Below are positions 9,614 to 18,087 of a stretch of 64,000 bases of DNA, piece after piece (within the stretch, counting starts at the first letter, position 1; each line of letters starts with the position of its first letter). The stretch lies in assembly GCF_005116645.1 (NCBI RefSeq), contig NZ_SWCM01000003.1, positions 62,001 to 126,000 of the forward strand. The letters run 5' to 3'. The notes below the pieces were generated by a model that made no database searches, was not told where the DNA came from, and saw nothing but the letters and a program-made list of their open reading frames with translations. Source of the DNA: Desulfopila sp. IMCC35006 (GTDB lineage Bacteria; Desulfobacterota; Desulfobulbia; Desulfobulbales; Desulfocapsaceae). Both the position numbers and the translations under genes were made by a program.

Positions 9614-9747
9614 CTTGAGGGTACTCTGTTTAGTACTCGCTTGACGGGTGCTCTGTTTAGTACTCCCTTGTCGGGTACTCTGTTCAGTACCCCCTTGACG
9701 GGTGCTCTGTTCAGTACCCCCTTGACGGGTGCTCTGTTCAGTCCCCG
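9614..9747. repeat. 27-bp tandem repeat array, five units
   Basis: Five consecutive units start CTTGACGGGTGCTCTGTTCA and end GTACCCC. Unit starts are at 9614 (26 bp), 9640, 9667, 9694 and 9721. Units differ at a few positions (T/C in TTTAG/TTCAG, A/G in GGTAC/GGTGC), showing older and newer copies. There is no spacer, so this is not a CRISPR array. A single related unit occurs at about 37153-37186 on the opposite strand. Confidence 0.9.
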
Positions 9748-9858
9748 TGCTGTGCGGGGATAAGTTCCTTCACGAAATAATTTGCTTGAAAAAGACCAAG
9801 ATGATTAATTGCATAGCACTAATCCCGCCCAAAAGATTTGCGGGATAAGTTCCTTCAC

Positions 9859-9896
9859 GAAATAATTTGCTTGAAAAAGACCAAGCAAATTATTTC
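9859..9896 (-). repeat. Palindromic hairpin of the dispersed repeat family
   Basis: A perfect 15-bp stem (GAAATAATTTGCTTG with CAAGCAAATTATTTC) encloses an 8-nt loop reading GTCTTTTT on the minus strand. The same GAAATA/TATTTC ends and T-rich loop occur at 60374-60412. Confidence 0.8.
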
Positions 9897-9941
9897 TAAG
9901 TCACTAATCTTTTTTAAACAAGGAAACAACCGGGGAAAACA

Positions 9942-10970
9942 ATGACAAACAGAATCGACTTGCGCAGCGACACCGTTACTCAACCTTCCAGACCAATGCG
10001 CCAGGCTATGGCAGAAGCAGAAGTGGGCGACGACGTCTATCGCGACGACCCGACGGTGAATGAGCTGGAAAGCTATGCCGCCCAACTGCTTGGCTTTGAG
10101 GCGGCGATTTTCACCGCAAGCGGTACCCAGGCAAACCTCATCGGCATCATGTCCCATTGTGGCCGCGGTGATGAATATATCGTCGGCCAGCTGGCGCATA
10201 CCTATAGATATGAAGCCGGAGGTGCCGCGGTTCTGGGCTCCATCCAGCCGCAGCCGATTGAGTTTGAACCGGACGCAACCCTTTCTCTCACCAAAATCGA
10301 AGAAAAAATTAAACCGGACGACATTCACTTTGCAAGAACCCGCCTGCTCTGTCTTGAGAACACCCAGAACGGCAGGGTACTTCCCCTTGACTACCTGCAG
10401 CAGGTGGCCACATTTGCCGCCGACAAGAAACTCAGCCTGCATCTCGACGGAGCCAGACTGTTCAATGCCGCAGTCAAGCAGAATGTATCCGCCCGGGAGA
10501 TCACCCGCCATTTCGACTCCACCTCTGTCTGTCTGTCTAAAGGACTGGGCGCGCCGGTTGGCTCACTGCTCTGCGGAGCACGAAGCTTTATAGAGCAGGC
10601 GAGGAAATGGCGAAAGATGGTTGGCGGCGGGATGCGACAGGCGGGAATACTTGCCGCAGCGGGTATGTACGCCCTGAAAAACAACATCGAACGCCTGGCA
10701 GTCGATCATGAACATGCAGCAATCCTCGCCGAAGGACTGCGCCGGTTTGACCAGCTGCAAGTGGTGGAGGATCCGGCACAGACCAATATGGTCTTTTTCA
10801 CCATGGAGGCGGGAAAAGCGCAACAGATGGCCGAATTTCTCAACGACCACAACATCCTCATCACTCCGGGCAAAACCACCAGGCTGGTCACCCATCTTGA
10901 CATCAGCCGTGCAGATATCATCTATACCCTGGAAAAAATAGAAGAATTTTTCACATCCTGCAAAGTCTAA
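9942..10970 (+). CDS. ltaE: Low-specificity L-threonine aldolase
   Basis: A 342-residue PLP enzyme of the threonine aldolase family, which cleaves L-threonine or allo-threonine to glycine and acetaldehyde. It opens with the family signature IDLRSDTVTQP and has GDDVYRDDPTVNELE, the TASGTQAN PLP-phosphate region, LHLDGARLFNAA with the PLP-binding Asp, and CLSKGLGAPVGS carrying the Schiff-base Lys. Length matches the family. It follows the repeat island and converges with the kinase gene on the other strand, so it appears monocistronic. Confidence 0.93.
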   Translation: MTNRIDLRSDTVTQPSRPMRQAMAEAEVGDDVYRDDPTVNELESYAAQLLGFEAAIFTASGTQANLIGIMSHCGRGDEYIVGQLAHTYRYEAGGAAVLGSIQPQPIEFEPDATLSLTKIEEKIKPDDIHFARTRLLCLENTQNGRVLPLDYLQQVATFAADKKLSLHLDGARLFNAAVKQNVSAREITRHFDSTSVCLSKGLGAPVGSLLCGARSFIEQARKWRKMVGGGMRQAGILAAAGMYALKNNIERLAVDHEHAAILAEGLRRFDQLQVVEDPAQTNMVFFTMEAGKAQQMAEFLNDHNILITPGKTTRLVTHLDISRADIIYTLEKIEEFFTSCKV

Positions 10971-10981
10971 CCGGTCAAAAG

Positions 10982-12328
10982 TTACTCCGCAGAACTGACA
11001 GCACAGACCGAGGCAACGCCGTCTCTATCCAGGCGGTCAAAGAAGCTCTCGACCACATCAACCATCCAGGCCTGCTTTTTGGTGCAGTGATCACAGGTCC
11101 ACAGCCAGTGAATGGCAGCGTCCAGAAGCGGCCAGTTTGAGCAGCAGACGCCGTGCAGCGGGGGCTTGAGAATAGTCAACACTTCTTCAAGGGTCGGCAG
11201 TCGCCAGCTGTTCCGACCCTGCCAGCAGGTGCTGTTCAGAAATTGCACGTAGTCTTTCGCCTGCTGCCAGTCAAGGGTGAACCCCGATCCGCGCCGCTGC
11301 CAGTAGAGTCCGCTGTTCTTCTCAAGAGCCACCAGCGGCCCGACCACCGCAAAATCCTGAACAGCATACTCCCGCGGTCGCAATAAATCGTCCAGGCCCA
11401 GCTCCAGGCGGATATTTTTGTACATCATCCTGGCGGGTTCTTTTCTTCTGCCGCCACGCATCGGGCGTACACTGCGGGCATGAAGCGTCTCTGCACCATT
11501 GCACTGCTGAGGGACGACAAGAGGCAGCGCCTCAACAGCCAGCCGCATCTGCTGCGCATCGGGATAGCGGTCTGCAGGATCTCTGGCGATGCTTTTCAGA
11601 ATGCAGGCATCCCATTCCGGGCCAAGCTCCGCATTCAATGTGCTGGGGGCCAAGATTTCCCCCTGCCTCTGATCAACAAGAAGGCCAGTCAGCATCCTGT
11701 ACCCCATTATCCCCAGACTGAACAGGTCGGCCCGCCCATCAACCTGCTTTGGATTTTGTTCCTGTTCCGGTGCGGCATAGTAGGGCGAACCGACCTGCAT
11801 GCCGGGAATGGCCATTCTTTCTTCCCCCCGGACCCGGGACAGGCCGAAGTCGATGATCTTTATTCGATCATCACTGGTTATCATCAGATTGAAGGGTTTT
11901 ATATCCCGGTGGATGATTCCTGCAAAATGCAGTCGTTCGAGCCCTTTGAGTGCCTGTACCAGATAGGATTTGGTCTTAGCGGCAGAGATGATGCGCGAGG
12001 GAGCCTCGACCCGATAGGATTCGCCGATAAATGCGCCAATGGAATGGGCGAAATATTCGAGAACAATAAACGGCTGCCCTGCATGTTCGTCGCAGTCGAT
12101 AATTTTTGCCACATGGTCATGGGACAGAGTACCCATGATCCGTGCCTCTTCCACAAACATCTCGCGCAGCCGTGCCTCGCCGACGATATCGACAAAGATT
12201 TCATTTCTCGGCTGCAGGATTTTCAAAGCGACCAGACGGCCGGTAACCGGGGCTTTGGCTTTATAGACGGTGCTCATACTGCCACGCCCCAAACGACCCG
12301 TCACCTCATATCTGCCGATTGTTTTCAT
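10982..12328 (-). CDS. Ser/Thr protein kinase with C-terminal DUF1566-like domain
   Basis: The first ~270 of 448 residues form a Hanks-type (PknB-like) kinase. The glycine loop is GRLGRGSMSTVYKAK, the catalytic Lys is K36 (VALKIL), the HRDIKPFNLMI loop carries D142, and IIDFGLSR carries the metal-binding D160. Residues about 310-440 resemble the DUF1566/Lcl C-terminal domain (TLDWQQAKDYVQFLN...SWRLPTLEEV), often found in surface or binding proteins. There is no transmembrane segment, so it should be cytosolic. The stop lies 3 bp from the start region of a metallophosphoesterase gene that is upstream in the same operon, suggesting an opposing kinase/phosphatase pair (inference). Confidence 0.9.
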   Translation of the reverse strand: MKTIGRYEVTGRLGRGSMSTVYKAKAPVTGRLVALKILQPRNEIFVDIVGEARLREMFVEEARIMGTLSHDHVAKIIDCDEHAGQPFIVLEYFAHSIGAFIGESYRVEAPSRIISAAKTKSYLVQALKGLERLHFAGIIHRDIKPFNLMITSDDRIKIIDFGLSRVRGEERMAIPGMQVGSPYYAAPEQEQNPKQVDGRADLFSLGIMGYRMLTGLLVDQRQGEILAPSTLNAELGPEWDACILKSIARDPADRYPDAQQMRLAVEALPLVVPQQCNGAETLHARSVRPMRGGRRKEPARMMYKNIRLELGLDDLLRPREYAVQDFAVVGPLVALEKNSGLYWQRRGSGFTLDWQQAKDYVQFLNSTCWQGRNSWRLPTLEEVLTILKPPLHGVCCSNWPLLDAAIHWLWTCDHCTKKQAWMVDVVESFFDRLDRDGVASVCAVSSAE

Positions 12329-12331
12329 GGT

Positions 12332-13069
12332 TTACGCCAGCCTCATTGCATAGATTTCCGGAAATCCGCGGTCTCTGATCTTTTGCATGGTCTTCCGGTT
12401 GTCATACTCGACAAAGCGGACAACCAGCTGCCGGGCGGCATAATCCCACAACAGATACTTCGCCCGCCGGTCTTCGTCCCTTGGCTGGCCGACACTGCCG
12501 CAGTTGACAATATATTTATTATCCGGCTCGAGCTGTACGGTTTCCTGCCCCATTGTTTTTCTGCTGATCATTCCTTTATTTCCGGTGACCAGCATAAGCC
12601 GGTGGGTATGGCCGACAAAGAACAGACAAGGCGTCGTTGACGCAAAAAGAGCGGCAATCTTTTCATCGGACTGCCTGTTGAGATAGCGGAAAACAGAGTC
12701 AAGCGGAAAGGCATGAACAAAATGCGCTTTTTCGTACGTCAAAAATGTGGGCAGACGGCAGCAGTACTGCCTGTTCTCCTGAGATAACAATTTTTCCGTT
12801 GCGATGTTGTTTTCCGCCGCCTGAAAATTGAACCATCGTCTCGCCCGTGCATCCGCCAGGGCGAATTCATGGTTGCCCAGCACCGAGGTATACCCCAGCT
12901 GCCTCAGACGACCAACCACCTCCTGCGGGTTAGGGCCATAACCGATATTGTCGCCCAGGCAGATGACCCGATCGGCACCCTGCCGCCGAAGATCGGCAGT
13001 TACCGCTTCAAACGCCTCAAGATTTCCATGAATATCAGCAAGAACTGCTACCTTCATGCCCCCTCTCAT
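12332..13069 (-). CDS. Metallophosphoesterase (YfcE/diadenosine-polyphosphatase-like)
   Basis: A calcineurin-like phosphoesterase of about 241-245 residues. Metal-binding motifs appear in order: LADIHGN, CLGDNIGYGPNP, VLGNHEFAL, then FVGHTHR and NCGSVGQPRD. This is the compact YfcE/ApaH-like subfamily, active on phosphodiesters or phosphoproteins. Two starts are possible: ATG 13069, which overlaps the upstream uup stop as ATGA, and ATG 13057 (MKVAVLADIHGN), preceded by GAGAGGGGGC. It lies between uup and the Ser/Thr kinase, so it may dephosphorylate the kinase's targets; that is inference from position. Confidence 0.87.
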   Translation of the reverse strand: MRGGMKVAVLADIHGNLEAFEAVTADLRRQGADRVICLGDNIGYGPNPQEVVGRLRQLGYTSVLGNHEFALADARARRWFNFQAAENNIATEKLLSQENRQYCCRLPTFLTYEKAHFVHAFPLDSVFRYLNRQSDEKIAALFASTTPCLFFVGHTHRLMLVTGNKGMISRKTMGQETVQLEPDNKYIVNCGSVGQPRDEDRRAKYLLWDYAARQLVVRFVEYDNRKTMQKIRDRGFPEIYAMRLA

Positions 13070-14901
13070 CCATTCTTTTTTTCTTCCAGTTCATCCCAGC
13101 GGTCGTATAACCGCTCAACTTCCGCCTGGGCTTCCTGCAGCTCCTGCCAGCACTCGGCGAGCTCATCCGGGTTAGAGACTATTTCCGGCAGGGCCATTCT
13201 GTCCTGCAACAGCTCAACCCGACTTTCCTCAGTCGCGATAGCCTCTTCAATCTGATCATACTCCCGCTGGTCCATATAGGAGAGTCGGCCGCTGCTCTTT
13301 TTTTGCGCCGGAGCTTTCTCTGCCTGAGCTTCGATCTTCTTCTTGCTCTCGTCGGGCTTGCCAGCCTCCGGCAGGTCATTGAGCCACTGTTCGTAATCAG
13401 CATAGTAACTCACCCCGTGCCTGCCGCCAAAACCGAGAAGCCGGTGACAGACTCGGTCGAGCAGATAGCGGTCATGAGTGACCAGCACAAGGGCTCCCGG
13501 AAAATCAAGCAAACTGGCTTCCAGCACATCAAGGGAGGCAATATCGAGGTCGTTGGTCGGCTCGTCCAGCAGCAGGATATCCGCCGGCTGCCGCATAAGC
13601 CTCGCGATGAGAATTCGCGCCTGCTCTCCACCGGACAGTTGACCGACCGGGGTTTCCAGCTGGTCGGGCCGGAAAAGGAATTTTTTCGCCCAGGACACCA
13701 CATGCAGGGATCTGCCGTTATACATTACAGAATCGCCATCCGGCGCAAGCGCCCGGCGCAGGATGATCGTCGGATCGATAGTTTCCCTGTTCTGATCAAA
13801 GGAAATCACTTTGATATTATCGGCGGCTTTAACCACACCCGCATCGGGAACCATGCCGGACTTATCAACAGCCCCGGCAAGAATCTTCATCAGAGTCGAT
13901 TTGCCACAGCCATTTCGACCAAGCAGGCCAAGTCGGCTGCCGGGAGAAAGCACTATATCCAGATTGCTGAACAGGGTTCGATCGCCATATGATTTGGCAA
14001 TGCCGATGACTTCAAGCAGTTTTTTCGTTTTTCTGCCGGTTGCCTCAAAATCAATCTGAACATTTACCAGAGAGCGGTTGCGCGCTTTCAATTCAGCCAG
14101 TTCATCAGTCAGCTTATAGGCTTCGTCTATACGATATTTGGCTTTCGTCGCCCGCGCCTTCGGACCTCGACGCAGCCACTCCACCTCCCGGCGCGCTTTA
14201 TTGGCCATGCGTTCTTCCTCTGCCAGCTGCCCCACAAGAAATTCGTCGCGTTTCTCCAGAAACTGGGAATACGTGCCCTGCACCTGCAGCGTTCCTTCAG
14301 GATATACCGCCGACAACTCGACAACCCTGTTACTGCAGTTCTCCAGGAAATGCCGGTCATGGCTGACCAGGAGAAACGCGGACGGACCGGCGGCCCCGCG
14401 CAGCATTTTTTCCAGCCAGAGAATGCCCTCGATATCAAGATGGTTCGTGGGCTCATCCATGATAAGCACGTCAGGAGCCAACACCATTGCCCGGCAGATA
14501 GACAACCTTTTCCTCCACCCGCCAGACAGGTTCTTCACCGGCGCGTTGCCGTCAGCAAATTCAGCACGGCTGAGCAGGGTATCGACCCGGTAGTATTTTT
14601 CCGTATCGACCATATCCTCTCCGGCCAGCCCTGCCAGCAGATTATCGCTGATACTTTTTGTCTCATCAAAGACATCGTCCTGGGCCAGATAACTGAGACG
14701 CACGAATTTCTGACGCACAACCTGCCCACTATCCGCCTCTTCCAACCCGCAGATAATTTTCAATAAAGTTGATTTCCCGGAACCATTCGGCCCAATCACT
14801 CCGATCTTATCGCCACTGTCGATCATGAGATTGATATTTTGAAAAAGAGTCTGGGCGCCAAACGATTTTGTTACAGATTTACAACTGATAAGAGGAGACA
14901 T
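13066..14901 (-). CDS. uup: ABC-F family ATPase, Uup-type
   Basis: A 611-residue cytosolic tandem ABC protein without membrane domains. The first Walker A is GPNGSGKST and the first signature is NLSGGWRKRL with Walker B VLIMDEPTNHLD. The second set is GRNGCGKST, QLSGGEQARI and ILLLDEPTNDLD. An inter-domain linker rich in Lys/Arg and a C-terminal coiled-coil (QREYDQIEEAIATEESRVELLQ) identify Uup rather than EttA. Uup-type proteins act on ribosomes or branched DNA. ATG 14901 (MSPLISCKSVTKSFG) is chosen, preceded by AAGAGGAG; the longer frame upstream adds a hydrophobic stretch not seen in the family. It is first in the uup-phosphoesterase-kinase operon. Confidence 0.92.
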   Translation of the reverse strand: MSPLISCKSVTKSFGAQTLFQNINLMIDSGDKIGVIGPNGSGKSTLLKIICGLEEADSGQVVRQKFVRLSYLAQDDVFDETKSISDNLLAGLAGEDMVDTEKYYRVDTLLSRAEFADGNAPVKNLSGGWRKRLSICRAMVLAPDVLIMDEPTNHLDIEGILWLEKMLRGAAGPSAFLLVSHDRHFLENCSNRVVELSAVYPEGTLQVQGTYSQFLEKRDEFLVGQLAEEERMANKARREVEWLRRGPKARATKAKYRIDEAYKLTDELAELKARNRSLVNVQIDFEATGRKTKKLLEVIGIAKSYGDRTLFSNLDIVLSPGSRLGLLGRNGCGKSTLMKILAGAVDKSGMVPDAGVVKAADNIKVISFDQNRETIDPTIILRRALAPDGDSVMYNGRSLHVVSWAKKFLFRPDQLETPVGQLSGGEQARILIARLMRQPADILLLDEPTNDLDIASLDVLEASLLDFPGALVLVTHDRYLLDRVCHRLLGFGGRHGVSYYADYEQWLNDLPEAGKPDESKKKIEAQAEKAPAQKKSSGRLSYMDQREYDQIEEAIATEESRVELLQDRMALPEIVSNPDELAECWQELQEAQAEVERLYDRWDELEEKKNG

Positions 14902-15165
14902 AATTGACCAGAAAAGGGAGAATAAGGCACAATACCGGCACTTCGGCAAAGGCCAAAGCCCCACACCGAAGACATACAAACAGAGCAATTACAATAACTT
15001 AACCAAGAAGCACCAAGCCAGGGAAAGCTTTTATTGTTGCTTAATTTCGGGGATCCTTGTATAAAAAAAGAAATTTCAATTCTTGCTTTTACCACATTTT
15101 TTCATATAAACTGGGGACATCATACTTTTTGTTTGATGGATTAACAACTCTTTTGGATTTGTCTA

Positions 15166-16125
15166 ATGGATGAACAGCTTCATATTATTATAGCCGGTGA
15201 CAGAGGAAAAGTTTTCAAGTTACCGTGCTCAAAAAAGAAACTCTGTATCGTCATAACAACATCGATAGTTGCTCTTCTCGTCCTCACCGTCACCAGCATC
15301 TGCTCTTTTTCTCTGTATACCAAAAACCGCAAGATATCAAATCAGATTGCCGGGTTGCAGGAGAAACTGCAGACCAGTGCTGAGCTGCTTGCCAAACACA
15401 ATAAAATGACCGAGAAAGAACGGCAGAAAGTGGCCCTTCTTGAACAAAAAAGCGCCAGGCTGGAAACTGCCGTACAGGATGAGAAAGAGTCACTTCTCAC
15501 TGCCGCCGTCGATGAACTCAATAAAAAGAGTCAACTCATTGAGAAAATTTTTGGCAACATCGGGATTAAATTGCCAAAAGACAAAAACAACAACGCCAAA
15601 CACAGCGGTGGTCCTTTTATTCAGCCGCCGGAGATGGCCCGGGATGAACTCCTGTTTAAGGCGGATAAATATTTAAAAGCAATTCGCTATCTGCCGCTCG
15701 GCAGACCGGTTGAGGGCCCTATTTCTTCCGGCTTCGGGAAACGGTCAGATCCCCTGAATAACAGATCAGCCTTTCATACTGGTATCGATTTTCGCGGTGA
15801 CAAAGGGGATAAGATATATGCCACAGCCGACGGCGTGGTTGCCAACGCTTTTCGTAACGGCGGCTATGGCAACTATGTCCTTATCGATCATGGCAACGGC
15901 TACACATCTGCCTATGCCCATATGAAGAAATATCTGGTCCACAAGGGTGACCGGATAAAAAGAGGTCAGCTCATCGGCTTGATCGGTAACACTGGCAGAT
16001 CGACCGGGTCCCACCTCCACTACGAAATCGCACTCAACGGGGTTCCTATCAATCCCTACAAATTCCTTAAAGCTGCAAAATTCGCAAAAAAATCCGCTTC
16101 CTCTGACGTATCGGTGAAAAGATAA
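15166..16125 (+). CDS. Membrane-anchored M23 (LytM/NlpD-type) peptidase
   Basis: The 319-residue product has one transmembrane segment (about 27-50), a coiled coil (about 57-125) and a C-terminal M23 domain. The zinc and catalytic residues are visible: HTGIDF (H204, D208), AHM (H252) and HLHYE (H283, H285), so it should be an active peptidoglycan endopeptidase in the periplasm. The bactofilin gene starts 2 bp after its stop. M23-bactofilin pairs are widely conserved, with the bactofilin polymer positioning the hydrolase for cell shape or curvature. Confidence 0.93.
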   Translation: MDEQLHIIIAGDRGKVFKLPCSKKKLCIVITTSIVALLVLTVTSICSFSLYTKNRKISNQIAGLQEKLQTSAELLAKHNKMTEKERQKVALLEQKSARLETAVQDEKESLLTAAVDELNKKSQLIEKIFGNIGIKLPKDKNNNAKHSGGPFIQPPEMARDELLFKADKYLKAIRYLPLGRPVEGPISSGFGKRSDPLNNRSAFHTGIDFRGDKGDKIYATADGVVANAFRNGGYGNYVLIDHGNGYTSAYAHMKKYLVHKGDRIKRGQLIGLIGNTGRSTGSHLHYEIALNGVPINPYKFLKAAKFAKKSASSDVSVKR

Positions 16126-16127
16126 CG

Positions 16128-16565
16128 ATGGGTATTTTTGGCAAAACCATGAATGTCGCGCAGGAGATGAAGAAAGTCGATGGTGAGGCAATTGCATCGA
16201 TTATAGACAAAAATATGACGCTCACCGGAGAAGTCTTATTCCAGGGAAAAGCGCGAATTGATGGCACAATCACCGGCGACATCAACGGCGAACACCTTAT
16301 CCTCAGCGAAACAGGAAAAGTTATCGGCGATATAACTGTCTCTTCTTTCAACTGTTATGGATCGCTTGAAGGCAATATCAAAACGAATATGCTCATCGCC
16401 CGGAAAAGCTGTTCCATTCAGGGAAAACTCGAAGCAGGAAACCTGACTGTTGAACCTGGTGCCTGTATTCAAGGTGAAATCCTGGCGGCAACACCAACAC
16501 AGGTTTTCAACCCGGGCGAAGCAGACGATGCTATCGCTGCTACTCTGATCACCTCTTCTGAATAA
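16128..16565 (+). CDS. Bactofilin (polymer-forming cytoskeletal protein)
   Basis: A 145-residue protein with the bactofilin (DUF583) core at about residues 28-120. It is a run of short beta-strand repeats with Gly at turns (GEVLFQGKARIDGTITGDI, GKVIGDITVSS, GSLEGNIKTN, IQGKLEAGNL), giving the right-handed beta-helix that polymerises without nucleotide. The N-terminal tail starting MGIFGK fits bactofilins that touch the membrane. It sits 2 bp after the M23 peptidase gene, the usual arrangement, and is probably translationally coupled to it. Confidence 0.93.
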   Translation: MGIFGKTMNVAQEMKKVDGEAIASIIDKNMTLTGEVLFQGKARIDGTITGDINGEHLILSETGKVIGDITVSSFNCYGSLEGNIKTNMLIARKSCSIQGKLEAGNLTVEPGACIQGEILAATPTQVFNPGEADDAIAATLITSSE

Positions 16566-16575
16566 CCGAAAGTAC

Positions 16576-16851
16576 ATGCAGAAAAAGATGCAAAAGCGGG
16601 CATCATGTATGCGACTTGACCAGCCAAAAGTCGGCAATCTGCTCAAATGCCCCTACTGTGGCAACGAATCGGAATTTTTCGAAATATCCGATGACGTCAT
16701 TACCACCACCCACTATATTCAAAATAAAGACGGCAGTTTTACTATTGAAAATAAAAATTCCCAGTCTCTTGGTGACGTAAAACTTTTTTGCGGCAACTGT
16801 GAAGAAGACCTCACCTCTTTCCATCAACGGTTCTCGGAGATGATCTTTTGA
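16576..16851 (+). CDS. Small zinc-ribbon protein
   Basis: The product is up to 91 residues with two Cys pairs, CPYCGNES and CGNCEED, about 40 residues apart. This is the pattern of a zinc ribbon; the function is unknown. The first ATG (16576) has a weak site, and an internal ATG at 16609 (MRLDQPKVGN) is an equally good start just before the ribbon. The stop overlaps the TTG start of the following ATP-grasp gene, indicating coupling. It is the third gene of the M23-bactofilin set. Confidence 0.7.
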   Translation: MQKKMQKRASCMRLDQPKVGNLLKCPYCGNESEFFEISDDVITTTHYIQNKDGSFTIENKNSQSLGDVKLFCGNCEEDLTSFHQRFSEMIF

Positions 16852-17624
16852 GAGATCCCCTCCCCACTGTCATCAGTAACAACCAGACTCTCACAACCTG
16901 CTACCATACGCTCAAAAAACATGATATTGTCTGCGGCAGAATCCGCCTGAAACCAGGGGAGGAGCATGTGCTGACAGACCTGCTCGAACGGGGAATCCAC
17001 CTCATCCCCTCGGCAACATCGCAGCTCGCCAGCAGATCAAAAGCCTTCCAGGCGAAAATATTCATCGATTTCATGGTGCCCGACTCTCAGCCGATATATG
17101 ACCAGCACGAACTGCTCTTGACAGCTTCATCCTACCGCCAGAAAAAATACACCAGAGTTGTTCTCAAACGAGACCGAAAAAACGGTGGTCTCGGCATTCA
17201 TGTTTTTAACGATATCGAGGATCTTTACAATTCTGCGACCTTAGGCATATGCCTTTTCCCTTTTGTCGTCCAACCTTTCCAGCGCAACACCAGGGATATC
17301 CGGGTAATAATTCTCGACGACTATACAGAAGCGTACGAACGCATTAACGCACATAATTTCAGGAACAATCTGCATTGCGGTGGCTCTTCCACACCCTATA
17401 CTCTTTCGCCGCAGCAGCTAGAATTTTGCAGAAAAATCATGCATCGCGGTGCGTTTCCCTATGCCCACCTCGATCTCATGCTGACAGAAGAAGGCAACTG
17501 CTACCTGACGGAAATCAATCTTCGCGGCGGGCTGAGAGGGGCCAAAATATCAGGAAAGGAGTACCTGGAAAAACTCGACAGGATTCATGAGAGCCTTCTT
17601 CAACAGCGGGGTATCTCGTCGTAA
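16848..17624 (+). CDS. ATP-grasp-fold protein of unknown substrate
   Basis: The 258-residue product resembles RimK/GshB-type ATP-grasp ligases. It has a central VVLKRDRKNGGLGI loop, a strand-acid stretch LGICLFPFVVQPFQ, DIRVIILDDYTEAYER and the metal-binding end HLDLMLTEEGNCYLTEINLRGG with the conserved E-x-N. Such enzymes join a carboxylate to an amine or thiol using ATP. The start is TTG at 16848, overlapping the zinc-ribbon stop (TTGA), with GGAG 9 nt upstream. The substrate is not deducible; the context suggests an envelope or protein modification linked to the bactofilin set. Confidence 0.75.
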   Translation: MRDPLPTVISNNQTLTTCYHTLKKHDIVCGRIRLKPGEEHVLTDLLERGIHLIPSATSQLASRSKAFQAKIFIDFMVPDSQPIYDQHELLLTASSYRQKKYTRVVLKRDRKNGGLGIHVFNDIEDLYNSATLGICLFPFVVQPFQRNTRDIRVIILDDYTEAYERINAHNFRNNLHCGGSSTPYTLSPQQLEFCRKIMHRGAFPYAHLDLMLTEEGNCYLTEINLRGGLRGAKISGKEYLEKLDRIHESLLQQRGISS

Positions 17625-17700
17625 ATCCCCCTGGGCGGGAACATCGCTCATCAGGCGAGACAGTTGTGCGGGTCAAAGGATATCGCGGACCAAAAACGAA

Positions 17701-17734
17701 AAACGGGAGAATGTCCGAAGACATTCTCCCGTTT
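17701..17734. terminator. Strong bidirectional intrinsic terminator
   Basis: A perfect 15-bp stem (AAACGGGAGAATGTC with GACATTCTCCCGTTT) closes a CGAA tetraloop and is flanked by T-tracts on both strands. It lies between the ATP-grasp gene (plus) and dsrC (minus), so it can serve both convergent units. Confidence 0.92.
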
Positions 17735-17769
17735 TTGTAACTCTTCCAACTTAAGCGTGTAGTACCGGA

Positions 17770-18087
17770 CTATACACAACCTGTTGGTTTAGGAAGGCCA
17801 GCCATTTTACAGGCTCCCTTACCAGGTCCTGATGGGAACAGCTCATAGATTCTCTTCAGCGGGAAACCAGTGGTTTTAGAAAGGATACGAACCATAGGAG
17901 CGATACCATTCTTCTTGTAGTACTCTTGGAGGGCATCAATAACTTTCTGATGCTCGTCGGTCATTTCGCTGATGCCTTCAACACCTTTTACATAATCTAC
18001 CCAATCTGCGTTGAAATCATCGCCCTTGAGCAGGAATCCGTCTTCATCTACTTCAAAACTACTTCCGTTGTGTTCGAGAGTTGGCAT
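17770..18087 (-). CDS. dsrC: DsrC sulfur carrier of dissimilatory sulfite reductase
   Basis: A 105-residue DsrC/TusE-family protein. The C-terminal arm GACKMAGLPKPTGCV contains both redox cysteines, C93 and the penultimate C104, exactly 11 apart. This separates true DsrC from TusE, which keeps only the last one. In sulfate reducers DsrC accepts sulfur from DsrAB as a trisulfide and passes electrons and sulfur to membrane complexes. The gene has a strong TAAGGAGG site 7 nt before ATG and its own terminator. It stands alone, as dsrC often does in sulfate reducers. Confidence 0.96.
   Translation of the reverse strand: MPTLEHNGSSFEVDEDGFLLKGDDFNADWVDYVKGVEGISEMTDEHQKVIDALQEYYKKNGIAPMVRILSKTTGFPLKRIYELFPSGPGKGACKMAGLPKPTGCV

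Larger units (their letters stand above)
9549..9898. repeat. Repeat island: duplicated hairpin element flanking a 27-bp tandem array
   Basis: The ligase-threonine aldolase gap holds two near-identical copies of a block reading CACTAATCCCGCCCAAAAG... (about 9567-9598 and 9816-9845). It also holds two copies of the block GATAAGTTCCTTCACGAAAT...GACCAAG (about 9759-9800 and 9844-9886). Between the first pair lies the 27-bp array described separately. The outer copy ends in a perfect palindrome. Related sequence recurs at 37.1 kb and 60.4 kb. No ORF with a plausible ribosome binding site was found here. Confidence 0.85.

Noticed and set aside
9614-9747. CRISPR array
   Set aside because: Units are directly abutting with no unique spacers and there are no cas genes.
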